From: CBDCLY01 sp965218715
GTDB lineage: Bacteria > Bacteroidota > Bacteroidia > Flavobacteriales_E > Vicingaceae
NCBI GenBank assembly: GCA_965218715.1
Contig: CBDCLY010000014.1
Span: 1-64,000 of the forward strand
Direction: 5' to 3'
Length of the DNA stretch: 64,000 nucleotides
In this document: piece after piece, positions 44,429 through 52,999 of the stretch
Numbering within the stretch: the stretch's first letter is position 1
Layout of the letters: the number at the start of each line of letters is the position of its first letter
Notes under the pieces: model-generated
What the model saw: only the letters and a program-made list of their open reading frames with translations
Told to the model about the DNA's origin: nothing
The model's database searches: none
Translations under genes and position numbers: made by a program

Positions 44429-45415
44429 ATGGCCAATTCCAATTTTATCGATTATGTTAAAGTTTGTTGTCGTTCAGGCGCAGGAGGTGCGGGATCAACA
44501 CATCTTCATCGAGATAGAATGTCGGCTAAAGGAGGACCAGACGGTGGCGATGGAGGCAGAGGTGGTCATATTATCTTAAGAGGGAACAGTCAACTTTGGA
44601 CGTTACTTCATCTTAAATATAGAAAACACATCATTGCAACAGAAGGAGGCAATGGAGGTGTCAATACTAGCTCGGGTAAGGAAGGAGAAGATCAATACAT
44701 CGACGTGCCAATAGGTACAATTGCAAAAAACCCTGAAACAGGGGAACAGGAGGCTGAAATTCTTGAAGACGGTCAAACCATTATTTTGTTGAAAGGAGGG
44801 AGAGGAGGTCTCGGAAATGCCCATTTTAAATCACCTACCAATCAAACACCGCGTTATGCTCAAGATGGAGAGTCTGGTCAGGAAATGTGGAAAATTTTAG
44901 AATTAAAAGTGCTGGCGGATGTTGGCCTAGTAGGATTTCCAAATGCAGGGAAATCAACCTTACTTTCTGTAGTTTCCGCAGCCAAACCAGAAATTGCTAA
45001 TTACGCTTTTACAACGCTTCAGCCCAATTTAGGGATCGTTGCTTATAGGGATCATAAGTCGTTTGTAATGGCCGATATTCCTGGAATAATTGAGGGAGCT
45101 CATCAAGGCAAAGGCCTGGGATTAAGATTTTTAAGACACATAGAAAGGAATGCAGTGCTGCTTTTTTTAATTCCTTCAGATAGTGATGATATAGCAAAGG
45201 AATACGGAATTCTTTTGAATGAGTTAAAAGAACACAATCCTGAATTGTTGGATAAAAATCGTGTTTTGGCAATTTCTAAATGTGACATGCTTGATCAAGA
45301 ACTTAGGGATGAAATATCTGCTAGTCTTGGGGATGTTAAGCATCTATATTTTTCCTCAGTTAGTCAAGAAAACATTCCTTTACTGAAGGATAAAATTTGG
45401 GAGCAATTCAATTGA
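44429..45415 (+). CDS. obgE: GTPase Obg
   Basis: A 328-residue ribosome-associated GTPase. The glycine-rich Obg fold fills about 1-158 (CCRSGAGGAGSTHLHRDR, KGGPDGGDGGRGG, GGRGGLGNAHF). The G domain follows with G1 GFPNAGKST, G3 ADIPGIIEGA and G4 SKCD in place of the usual NKxD. The C-terminal OCT domain of longer Obg proteins is absent, as is normal in Bacteroidota. It acts in 50S maturation and growth control. It is followed after 1 bp by the PAP2 gene and heads a four-gene run. Confidence 0.95.
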   Translation: MANSNFIDYVKVCCRSGAGGAGSTHLHRDRMSAKGGPDGGDGGRGGHIILRGNSQLWTLLHLKYRKHIIATEGGNGGVNTSSGKEGEDQYIDVPIGTIAKNPETGEQEAEILEDGQTIILLKGGRGGLGNAHFKSPTNQTPRYAQDGESGQEMWKILELKVLADVGLVGFPNAGKSTLLSVVSAAKPEIANYAFTTLQPNLGIVAYRDHKSFVMADIPGIIEGAHQGKGLGLRFLRHIERNAVLLFLIPSDSDDIAKEYGILLNELKEHNPELLDKNRVLAISKCDMLDQELRDEISASLGDVKHLYFSSVSQENIPLLKDKIWEQFN

Positions 45416-45416
45416 G

Positions 45417-45986
45417 ATGATTGAATTTTTAGAGCAAATAGACTTCTCTTTATTAAAATGGATAAATTCTCATAATTATCCAGCCTTAGACCAATTAATG
45501 TGGTACATCTCTGGAAAGTACACAGCAATACCTCTCTATTTATTTTTACTCTACCTTCTAATAAAAGCAAAGGGAAAAACTTGGTGGAGATATGCCATTG
45601 CAATTGGAGTTCTAATAGCGCTTTGCGACCAATCTTCAGTTCATTTGTTCAAGGATGTTTTTCAACGCTATCGTCCTTGTCATCATAGTGAAATTCAAGA
45701 TTGGATTCATTTGGTAAATAACAAATGTGGTGGTAAATATGGTTTTGTTTCTAGCCATGCAGCTAACGTTTTTGGTTTAGTAACCTTTCTTTTTATTGCT
45801 TTAAAAAACAAGCTAGGAAAAAATATTTCTTTCCTATTTTTCTGGGCTTGTCTCGTCGCATACAGTCGAGTATACCTTGGTGTTCATTATCCTTCAGATG
45901 TTCTTGGCGGAGCAATTTTGGGTGGTTCTTTAGCAATTTTGGTGCATGGTCTATTGAACTTTATTAATAATAAGATCAATGATTAG
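45417..45986 (+). CDS. PAP2 family membrane phosphatase
   Basis: A 189-residue membrane phosphatase with the three-part PAP2 active site: KDVFQRYRPC (KX6RP), GFVSSHAANVFG (SxH) and SRVYLGVHYPSDVLGG (SRX5HX3D). Five or so membrane helices surround these loops. Members remove phosphate from undecaprenyl diphosphate, phosphatidic acid or lipid A at the outer face of the inner membrane; which one is unclear, with undecaprenyl-PP recycling a reasonable guess. It starts 1 bp after obgE and overlaps crcB by 8 bp. Confidence 0.92.
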   Translation: MIEFLEQIDFSLLKWINSHNYPALDQLMWYISGKYTAIPLYLFLLYLLIKAKGKTWWRYAIAIGVLIALCDQSSVHLFKDVFQRYRPCHHSEIQDWIHLVNNKCGGKYGFVSSHAANVFGLVTFLFIALKNKLGKNISFLFFWACLVAYSRVYLGVHYPSDVLGGAILGGSLAILVHGLLNFINNKIND

Positions 45987-46354
45987 GGCTTTATTATTGG
46001 TTTTTCTAGGTGGCGGAATTGGTTGCGTTTTGCGTTTTCTTATAGGTAAAGGAATTCACACTTTCTATAAGCAATCATTGCCAATTGCTACTTTATTAGC
46101 AAACTTCTTGGCATGTTTAATATTGGGCATCACCCTGTATTTAATGAAAGAGAAGTGGAACAATGACATTCCCGAAAATATTAAATTGCTTGTGGTTTTA
46201 GGCTTTTGTGGCGGATTGAGTACATTTTCAACTTTTAGCTATGAAACACTCCTATTAATAAAGCAAGGAGCAATTGGAATGGCAATTTTGAATGTTGTAC
46301 TTAAGTCTTCTTCTTATGTCTTTCCCTATTGTATTATTTCGTATAAGATCATGA
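45979..46354 (+). pseudogene. crcB: Fluoride channel CrcB, frameshifted near its C-terminus
   Basis: CrcB/Fluc forms dual-topology dimers that export fluoride. The first 108 residues are standard: FLGGGIGCVLRFLIGKG, TLLANFLACLILG and the pore motif GFCGGLSTFSTFSYE. After NVVL the annotated frame leaves the family and runs to 46452. If one base near 46303 is removed, the frame continues SLLLMSFPIVLFRIRS and stops at 46352-46354, giving 124 residues, the family length. That stop also forms an ATGA overlap with the phosphatase start at 46351, which strongly supports the repaired frame. The shift is either a sequencing or assembly indel or a recent mutation affecting only the last helix. Confidence 0.85.
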
Positions 46355-47939
46355 AAAAACGGATAATGTTTGGAATCATTTTGGCGTTCCTAGCTTACAT
46401 TTTTTATCTGCTTGTAAGGATGAAAAAGCAGGAGCCAAACCTAAACTATTAATCGGGATAGTGGTAGATCAAATGCGTTATGACTATTTGAGAAAATTAT
46501 TGGGAAACTTTTGGAGAAGATGGTTTTAAGCGTTTAATGAATAATGGATTTGAGGTGAAAAATGCTAATTTTTCCTACAAGCCAACTTATACAGGGCCTG
46601 GGCATGCCAGCATTTTTACTGGTTCATTGCCAAAGGATCATGGGATAGTTGGAAATAGTTGGTTTCAGAAAGATCTAGAGTGAGAATGTTTATTGTGTCC
46701 TAGAGGGAAATGAAGACCATCTCTAATTCATGGGATTGGCTAATGCGAAAAACCATTGCAGACTACATTAAAAAGGAAAATGATTCTGCTAAAACTTTTG
46801 CAATTTCATTAAAAGATAGGGGAGCCGTATTGCCAATTGGTAGTACTTGCGATGGTGCTTTTTGGCTCGATTCGGAATCAGAATCTTGGATTGGTTATTC
46901 TAGCAGTTCTTCCATTGCCAATTGGCTAAAGGAACAAGGCAATATCAATTGGAAATCAAAGTATTTTATCAAAAATTGGGACTTAAGTTTAGATAGAACT
47001 AGCTATTTTTCATCCTTGCCTGATTCGAATTCCTTTGAGGGAAAATTGAGTCCGAAAGGAAAAAACTTTTTTCCACATCAATTGTCTGAAGCCTATGATG
47101 AAATTGGCCTGGAGCTGTTGAAAAGAACTCCAAAAGGAAATACCGCAATAATTGATTTAGCTAAAGTATTAATTCTGGATCAAGCACTTGGCCAAGATGG
47201 AATTATGGATTTTTTGTCTTTGAGTTTCTCTGCTACGGATTATGTAGGTCATCGTTTTGGCGTAGATGCTTTAGAAGTCCAGGATACCTACATTAAATTG
47301 GATAAAGACTTGGGCAATTTTCTTAAATGGTTAGATGAAAATGTTGGTTCAGGTGAGTATAGCTTATTTCTTACCGCAGATCATGGGGCTTCGAAAAATA
47401 CAGGAATGTTAAAATCTTCGGGAATTGATGCTGGCAACATTAATGGACAAGAAATAAAGGAATCATTAAAAAATGGCCTTGACAGCATTTTTGGGAAGCA
47501 AGAATGGATAGCAAAATTTAAAAACTTAAATGTCTATTTCGATGAGAATGCAATTACAGCTTCTGGTTATTCAAGAGATACTGTTTTTATAACTTCGGAA
47601 TCTATTTTAATGAAAAATGCAAGTGTGAGTGATGTTGTAATTGTTAAGCATTTTGAAGAGGACAGCATTGCAAACATGGTTTTGGCAGGTTGTTACAAGG
47701 GTAGGTCTGGAGAAATAGTAATAATTGAAAAAGAAAATTATGTTTCTTATGGAGCAACTGGTTCAACTCATGGTTCATTGTATGCCTATGATCAACATGT
47801 GCCTTTATTGTTTTTTGGAACAGGAATAATAAAAGGAAAAACTGAAGATTATTATAAGATAATTGACATAGTGCCAACGCTATCTAAATTGTTTGCTATT
47901 CCTATTGAAGAGAAGCTGGAAGGGGAAAGTATATGGTAA
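46351..47939 (+). pseudogene. Alkaline phosphatase PafA-like lipoprotein, multiply frameshifted
   Basis: The repaired protein begins MKKRIMFGIILAFLAYIF, continuing into the lipobox LSAC when one T is restored in the T run 46400-46405. It continues KPKLLIGIVVDQMRYDYL, then after shifts near 46496, 46681 and 46708 enters an intact 409-codon frame (46710-47939). All PafA-type catalytic positions remain: the nucleophile Thr in KPTYTGPGHASI, ISLKDRGAVLP (Lys and Arg), ATDYVGHRFG, LTADHGASKN and THGSLYAYDQHVPLLFFG. The enzyme would be an outer-membrane or periplasmic phosphomonoesterase for phosphate scavenging. Every shift lies in the first 360 bp and no catalytic residue is lost, so sequencing or assembly error is at least as likely as decay. 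The ATG overlaps the repaired crcB stop by 4 bp. Confidence 0.85.
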
Positions 47940-47943
47940 AAAA

Positions 47944-47975
47944 ATGCCAACAAGCCCATCACAACTTGTTGGCAT
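47944..47975 (-). terminator. Hairpin terminator for the minus-strand helical-repeat gene
   Basis: Perfect 11-bp arms ATGCCAACAAG (47944-47954) and CTTGTTGGCAT (47965-47975). On the minus strand the stem is followed by a run of T, so it would end transcripts of the 49062-47992 gene, whose stop is 16 bp away. On the plus strand no T run follows. Confidence 0.75.
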
Positions 47976-47991
47976 CGAGGGACTAAGCTAC

Positions 47992-49062
47992 TTAGTTTTG
48001 AATAAAGGAAATGTAGTCCCTAGGTATAGTCTGGTTGTTTTTTGAAATGTTAATTCCTAGTTTTTCTGGAAGGCTAATCAATACACCATTCTTAGGGTAG
48101 GACGCCTGACTTTTGATTTTGGCTGCTTCATTTTGGAAGAATTTCTCGGATACTTGATTTGGGAATCCAAAATTCCATGCCTCAATTAAGTTTGTTTTTT
48201 TATTTTTTGATATAATTTGTTGAGCCACCTCATTGTGACCATTATTTTTTAAGTGTTTGGTATACGTATGGCTAAATATATTTTGAAGATAAAACTTATC
48301 CATTCCGAATGGCATTTCATCAATTAATTTCTTAACGAGTTTTATTAATTCTCCTAATTCTTGGCCACCATCAAATAACAATTGTTTTTGATTCGCAAAC
48401 ACAACCAACATTAATTTACTAAGGCAGTATATGGTATTGCTGGTTCCGTTTTTATTGTCCTGGTAAATACTTCTTATCTTTTTATAGGAAGAAATACTAG
48501 CTTTTAGTGAGGTTTCATTGAAGTCCTCAAGTAAATAGGATTGAAGTCCGCCATTCAATTCCTGAAAAATGTTGAGAATCTCTTTGTTCTTTGCAGCCAT
48601 TCCTTGGTATTTTTCAGCCAAGTGAGCGTATACTGCTTCTAAAGGAGTTCCAATGTTTAGTTGGTGAAGAGCATTTAATAATTCTTCTGATTCTTGTTCA
48701 ATTCCGAATTGTTTCATGGAGTGAAAGAGCAACTCCAATTCCTTGGAGTGCTCTTTCGCTGACTTTTGGTTGGAGCCATATAAAGAATAAAAAATTGAAG
48801 TATCGATTAGGTCCTTAACTGAAATGTCTTCCATTTGATAAAAACTAAGGATACTTCTAAAAATGCTTCTTTCAAAAACTTTAAACGGTATTGGTTTTAA
48901 ATTCAAAGCATTCTGTGTTGGTTCATTTCCTTGTCCTTTCTCATACGCCTCTAGTATCAACAAGCTATATTTACTAAAAGCTTGATCAGAGGCTAGGTTT
49001 TCTCTTACTGCCTCTCTATGCTTAGGGCTTAATGTTTGAACCAAATCGAATACTTTACTCAT
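47992..49062 (-). CDS. Hypothetical all-helical protein, distant relative of the 49.5-52.7 kb pair
   Basis: A 356-residue soluble protein with no signal peptide. It begins MSKVFDLVQTLSPKHREAVR, resembling the LVxxLSKSExR start of a Bacteroidota family of long helical-repeat proteins. The two plus-strand genes at 49510 and 51129 begin in a similar way (LVNIIKVLGKSEIDILRKYL; LIEFLQLLNDQESFFISEKV). The rest is predicted helical with repeated LxxxY-type pairs (SSYKKIRSIYQ, LGELIKLVKKLIDEM). Base composition is ordinary for this genome, unlike the pair next to it. No enzymatic motif is visible. Family membership is my reading, not a search result. Confidence 0.65.
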   Translation of the reverse strand: MSKVFDLVQTLSPKHREAVRENLASDQAFSKYSLLILEAYEKGQGNEPTQNALNLKPIPFKVFERSIFRSILSFYQMEDISVKDLIDTSIFYSLYGSNQKSAKEHSKELELLFHSMKQFGIEQESEELLNALHQLNIGTPLEAVYAHLAEKYQGMAAKNKEILNIFQELNGGLQSYLLEDFNETSLKASISSYKKIRSIYQDNKNGTSNTIYCLSKLMLVVFANQKQLLFDGGQELGELIKLVKKLIDEMPFGMDKFYLQNIFSHTYTKHLKNNGHNEVAQQIISKNKKTNLIEAWNFGFPNQVSEKFFQNEAAKIKSQASYPKNGVLISLPEKLGINISKNNQTIPRDYISFIQN

Positions 49063-49230
49063 AACCGTTTGTTTTGAATTACGATGTAAAAGTATTTCAA
49101 CTCCTATTTAATACTAAGGACAAATTAGTGTAAATTTGGACAATAGAAATCTAGTAATAGTTAAAATATTACAACATATAGAACTGAAAATGAATGCATT
49201 AACAGTTAGAAAATATGACAATAAGAATTA

Positions 49231-49377
49231 TTAATTTTCACTCCAATCCCCGAAACCGCCATCAGCGTTAGATGTTAATTCTATTTGGTGATTAAGTTCA
49301 GCCTCAGTTAGATTTGAAAAATCTGTTGGATTGCCGTAGCCTAGAATGGAAATTAGGATTGTTATTAAAGTAGTCAT
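49231..49377 (-). CDS. Small peptide gene (48 aa) with hydrophobic N-terminus
   Basis: An ORF of 48 codons plus stop. The first 14 residues (MTTLITILISILGY) are hydrophobic and look like a short export signal or membrane anchor. The rest is acidic and polar and ends GGFGDWSEN. A minus-strand -7-like TATATTTG lies at 49394-49401, 16 bp upstream of the ATG, inside the edge of a perfect inverted repeat. No homologue is recognised. The arrangement (small exported-looking peptide, operator-like dyad, divergent helical-repeat protein) is suggestive but unproven. Chance occurrence of a 48-codon ORF in AT-rich DNA is possible. Confidence 0.45.
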   Translation of the reverse strand: MTTLITILISILGYGNPTDFSNLTEAELNHQIELTSNADGGFGDWSEN

Positions 49378-49395
49378 AAGAATTAATTTTTATCA

Positions 49396-49436
49396 AATAT
49401 ATTGTCCTAAACTCGAAGAGTTTAGGACAATATATT
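49396..49436. repeat. Perfect 19-bp inverted repeat
   Basis: Arms AATATATTGTCCTAAACTC (49396-49414) and GAGTTTAGGACAATATATT (49418-49436) are exact reverse complements around GAA. No T tract follows on the plus strand, so it is not a standard terminator. It lies between the small minus-strand ORF and the plus-strand helical-repeat gene and overlaps the ORF's candidate -7 box, as an operator would. A structured RNA is the alternative. Confidence 0.8.
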
Positions 49437-49509
49437 AAGATATGTGACAATACAAAAAAATATATTTAGTTATATCTATTTGTAAATAAGTATATTACAT
49501 TAAATATTT

Positions 49510-51090
49510 ATGACAATAAAAAAATCTACATCATTTGATTCTCTAGTTAACATTATTAAAGTTCTTGGGAAATCCGAGATTGATATATTAAGAAAGTATT
49601 TAAAGGGATTTTTATCAAACCATACTATTGGAAAAAACAAATTGGGTTTAATTTTTAAAGAAATAGTAGCTAATCCTGAAATTAACTTCAAGGAACTAAA
49701 GAGAAAAACCGCACCAAATTTACCTGAGAGTTCTTATAATAGACTACTTTATAGACTAATTGATAAGATTCAAGAATCCCTTATTATTGATATAAATATT
49801 AATAGGAAAGAATCATATTCAAAACTTTTTAAGTTAAGATTTCAAATAAAAAAGCAATTAATTTCTCTTGAAATTTTAAAAAGTAGGACACTTAATAGTA
49901 TAGTCCTAAAAAAATTAAATAAGATTATTTTGACCTCAATTAAAATGGAGTTTTTTCAAGAGGTAGTGCTAGCTTTGTATTTGAAAAGAGATTTGTTACT
50001 GCTTTCTGGATTGACAAATGAAATTGACCAAATCAATTCAGAATTAATTAAATATGAGGGGCTAAATCTGATATTAAAAGAGTCAGATTTTATTTACAAA
50101 AGTTATTTTTCTAGAAGAATAAAAAAAGTTGAGAATAAGGTTGAGTTGAAAGATTTAAATAGTTGTTTAAAGAAACTGTTAATAAATTATAATAAGACAA
50201 AATCCTCAAATATTCAAAGCCTCTTTTTGCTTTTAAAACAAGAGCAGCAATCAATTTTGAGAAATTCCTATGGTGAGATAGAGCTAGGGAATGAGCTTCT
50301 AAGCCTCCTCGAAAGAGAGGCTAGTGTTTTTTCTGAATCTCGCATTGCCTATATCAATTTCAATCTAGCTTTTGCTGAAATTCAGCGAATCAATTTCTTA
50401 GCGGCCATTAATTTTTCCAAGAGGGCGATTGAGTTACTTTCGAAAAAGAAGGGATTAAACATTTTGATTGCTTTAGAGTTTAAGGCAAAAGCTGAATTAT
50501 TAGAAGGAAATCTAGAGGCCTTCCACCAAACATACACGGAAAATATTAATAATATATCTTTTGATAACTATATTATTCAAAAGAATAAAATGACATTCCT
50601 GTACTCCGTTTATTTGTTTTTTGTAAAGGATTATAAATTATCATTAGTCAATTTTGATGGACTTCTTGAGTTTGAAAAAGATAAATCAGGCTGGAACTAC
50701 TGGATTCGATTATTTAGAATTCTTTGTAATATTGAGTTAAATAGATTTGATTTATGTGAATATGAAATAGATAGTTTTAGGAAATACTGTTACCGATTGA
50801 ATAGAACCAATTTATTAAATAAACGTCAAATGTTAATTTTAGAAATCTTGATAAGAGTTTTGAAATCAAATTATGATTTTCAAATTGTTTATAGTGAGTC
50901 TAGAAAAGAAATTGATAATTTGAGAAAAGTAAATAGTTCGTTTGGTTGGTTGGTATCATCTCCTGAAATAATAATATTTCACCGTTGGTTTTTAAATAAG
51001 CTCAACAAGAAACAATATAGCTTTTGCTTAAAGAAGTACAGGGATGCAGTTATTGGTGATTTAGAAAAGTTTGAAATTTATAAAGTTTAA
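49510..51090 (+). CDS. Helical-repeat protein of unknown function, AT-rich (paralogue 1)
   Basis: A 526-residue, Lys/Ile/Asn/Leu-rich soluble protein. The N-terminus (VNIIKVLGKSEIDILRKYLK) is shared in style with its neighbours; the middle and end read as TPR-like helical pairs (AFAEIQRINFLAAINFSKRA, ALEFKAKAELLEGNLEAF). The C-terminal 170 residues align with those of the next gene: DKSGWNYWIRLFRILCNIEL against DKAGWNVAIRILRIMIYIEM, and EIDSFRKYCYR against EIESFRKYMER. No catalytic motif or membrane segment is visible. Coding DNA is strikingly AT-rich (10 G/C in the 60 bases 49501-49560). It may be a sensor or regulator of the helical-repeat kind; function is unknown. Confidence 0.75.
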   Translation: MTIKKSTSFDSLVNIIKVLGKSEIDILRKYLKGFLSNHTIGKNKLGLIFKEIVANPEINFKELKRKTAPNLPESSYNRLLYRLIDKIQESLIIDININRKESYSKLFKLRFQIKKQLISLEILKSRTLNSIVLKKLNKIILTSIKMEFFQEVVLALYLKRDLLLLSGLTNEIDQINSELIKYEGLNLILKESDFIYKSYFSRRIKKVENKVELKDLNSCLKKLLINYNKTKSSNIQSLFLLLKQEQQSILRNSYGEIELGNELLSLLEREASVFSESRIAYINFNLAFAEIQRINFLAAINFSKRAIELLSKKKGLNILIALEFKAKAELLEGNLEAFHQTYTENINNISFDNYIIQKNKMTFLYSVYLFFVKDYKLSLVNFDGLLEFEKDKSGWNYWIRLFRILCNIELNRFDLCEYEIDSFRKYCYRLNRTNLLNKRQMLILEILIRVLKSNYDFQIVYSESRKEIDNLRKVNSSFGWLVSSPEIIIFHRWFLNKLNKKQYSFCLKKYRDAVIGDLEKFEIYKV

Positions 51091-51128
51091 TTGTATTTTA
51101 TCAACCCAACCAAAACTAAAATGTTTTC

Positions 51129-52721
51129 ATGTTACCTAATTATTTGATTGAATTTCTTCAATTACTCAATGATCAAGAGTCTTTTTTTATTTCTGAAAAA
51201 GTCGAATCTGACACAAATCTTAGCTTAGATGAAAAGAGAGATATAAAATTGCTAATGTCTTTAAAGGATCAATATTTAAATCCAATTTCTCAATTAGAAG
51301 TGTCTGTTGAATCAAACTTTAATGATAAATTGAGAAACACCTACCTCACTTACAATAATTGTATAAAATTATTATCGCAATATAATATGACGACATATCG
51401 GAAGGGGCTAGACCCAAATGTTATTGCTTTAAATAATGTAAATGATAAAATCTCTATTTCTAAACTATTACATTCCAGAGGAGGAAACTTAATACGAGAT
51501 AGGTTAATTAATGATGTTATAAGAACTTCAGAAAAGTTTGAATTATTTGAACAATTGATATACGCTCTTGGAACTAAATTGAAAATCCACTATAATGTGG
51601 ATCAAATTAATGAAGGACTGATTCTTATGGGGGATTACGAGAAAGCAATAAAGAGCTTCTACTTGCTTAAAACAAGTAGACTTTATTATCACCCGTATGA
51701 TATTAATGAAAGCAGGGAAACATATAAAAATTACGAAGAAGAAGAAATACTAAAAAAAATAATTCTTGTTTGTCAATTTTATAAACAAACTGGGTCAAAA
51801 AAAATCTATTCGATTTTGTTGTTTTTTCAGCTTCATTATTGTCATTCAAACAATTGTCTGGGAATTTATAGTGGAATTTTAAAAAATTTTAAGTCTATTA
51901 TTAAAATGAAACTATTTTATACAAAAAAGAGGGTAGTTTTTTTTCAGATAAAAGAAATAGAATATAGTATTAGGTGTTTGAACTTTGAAAACTTTAAATA
52001 TAATGGGCTGTCCTTTTCTATTTTGAGGTCTGATTATTTAAAAAATGGGAGTTATAACTTACTATTATCAAGATTCAATTTGTTGTTTTATAATTTAAAG
52101 TTTAACGAAATAAATAAATATAAAAAAAGCCAATTAAAAAATTGGTTAATCAAGAGAAATAAACTTACCTCTGATAAATTAAGTTTTACAATGTGTGCTT
52201 GCATTTTCCTTCAAAATGAATTTAAAAATGCATTAAGCATGCTGAATGAATTGGAAGAGTTGCGGCAAGATAAGGCAGGTTGGAATGTTGCCATTCGAAT
52301 TCTTCGAATCATGATCTACATTGAGATGGAAAAATTTGATTTGGTGGATGATGAGATTGAAAGCTTTAGAAAATACATGGAAAGGAATGCCAAAAAAGGA
52401 AACATCCATCTTAGAGACCAAATGATCCTAAAAAGCTTTCAAAAGTTAAAAATAAGGGCCTATGACTTCATCGTATTTGAAGAAAAGCATCAAGACATCA
52501 TGGATGAGCTTAGCAAGGTAGATGGTCCCTGTGCTTGGGAAATTAGCATGCATGAAAAGGTATTGTTCCACATTTGGTTAAAAGCCAAAATCAAGGGTGA
52601 AAATTATATTGTAGATTATGAACCTTATCGAAAATTTGCACATGAAGTATCCATGCAAAAAGAAAAGGAACTGAAGGCAAGACCTGATTATGATCAATTG
52701 GGATTTGAATTAACCATTTAA
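51129..52721 (+). CDS. Helical-repeat protein of unknown function (paralogue 2, mosaic composition)
   Basis: A 530-residue paralogue of the preceding gene, 38 bp downstream of it, with the same helical layout and a closely similar C-terminus (DKAGWNVAIRILRIMIYIEM, KFDLVDDEIESFRKYMERN). Most of the gene is very AT-rich (12 G/C in 51901-51960), but the last roughly 490 bp, from about 52230, have ordinary composition (26 G/C in 52261-52320). The break falls at the border of the conserved C-terminal block, as if a foreign or fast-evolving N-terminal part had been joined to a resident C-terminal one. No signal peptide is visible. Function is unknown. Confidence 0.75.
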   Translation: MLPNYLIEFLQLLNDQESFFISEKVESDTNLSLDEKRDIKLLMSLKDQYLNPISQLEVSVESNFNDKLRNTYLTYNNCIKLLSQYNMTTYRKGLDPNVIALNNVNDKISISKLLHSRGGNLIRDRLINDVIRTSEKFELFEQLIYALGTKLKIHYNVDQINEGLILMGDYEKAIKSFYLLKTSRLYYHPYDINESRETYKNYEEEEILKKIILVCQFYKQTGSKKIYSILLFFQLHYCHSNNCLGIYSGILKNFKSIIKMKLFYTKKRVVFFQIKEIEYSIRCLNFENFKYNGLSFSILRSDYLKNGSYNLLLSRFNLLFYNLKFNEINKYKKSQLKNWLIKRNKLTSDKLSFTMCACIFLQNEFKNALSMLNELEELRQDKAGWNVAIRILRIMIYIEMEKFDLVDDEIESFRKYMERNAKKGNIHLRDQMILKSFQKLKIRAYDFIVFEEKHQDIMDELSKVDGPCAWEISMHEKVLFHIWLKAKIKGENYIVDYEPYRKFAHEVSMQKEKELKARPDYDQLGFELTI

Positions 52722-52726
52722 AAAAA

Positions 52727-52758
52727 CTCAAGCCGCTTAAGGTTCAAAGCAGCTTGAG
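52727..52758 (-). terminator. Hairpin with minus-strand T run
   Basis: CTCAAGCCGCTT (52727-52738) pairs with AAGCAGCTTGAG (52747-52758), with one mismatch. On the minus strand it is followed by TTTTTT (52721-52726 complement), as in a terminator for minus-strand transcripts; on the plus strand it lies 6 bp past the helical-repeat stop and could also protect that 3' end. Confidence 0.6.
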
Positions 52759-52927
52759 TGGTTTGGTAGGAGCCCGCTTTTAATTCGGGTTTCAAGGGTA
52801 AACTTCTCAATTAAGCGGTTGTTGTGCAAGGACAAATATCTAAGAGAAAATTGAACCATGCTTCGTTTTATGTCCGGTAAAGCGACTTAAAACGGTATTT
52901 CTGAATAAAGATTTAGGACAAAAAAAA

Positions 52928-52949
52928 GCTGCAACTAATTAGTTGCAGC
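52928..52949 (-). terminator. Palindromic terminator after the PadR-PspC operon
   Basis: Perfect arms GCTGCAACT (52928-52936) and AGTTGCAGC (52941-52949) around AATT. Minus-strand reading gives a run of seven T after the stem, 51 bp past the stop of the 53-codon gene. On the plus strand it is followed by CATTTTT, so it may work in both directions. Confidence 0.75.
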
Positions 52950-52999
52950 CATTTTTATCCTCTAGATTGTTTAACTGTAGTTTCGAGGATGGAGGGTTC

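Larger units (their letters stand above)
49063..49509. other. 447-bp divergent intergenic region
   Basis: This gap separates the minus-strand gene ending its 5' side at 49062 from the plus-strand gene starting at 49510. It holds a 48-codon minus-strand ORF (49231-49377), a perfect inverted repeat (49396-49436) and three AGGACAA/TGGACAA-like words (around 49118, 49138 and 49425). 49063-49230 shows nothing else recognisable. Confidence 0.6.
52722..52999. other. Intergenic region with two hairpins, no gene seen
   Basis: Between the helical-repeat paralogue and the minus-strand 53-codon gene. It contains hairpins at 52727-52758 and 52928-52949 and two AGGACAA words (52829-52835 and 52915-52921) like those left of the AT-rich pair. 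No ORF or RNA gene was recognised. Confidence 0.6.

Noticed and set aside
49510..52721. Mobile element or phage origin for the AT-rich helical-repeat pair
   Set aside because: No transposase, integrase, target-site duplication or attachment repeat was found; only composition and flanking short words hint at transfer.
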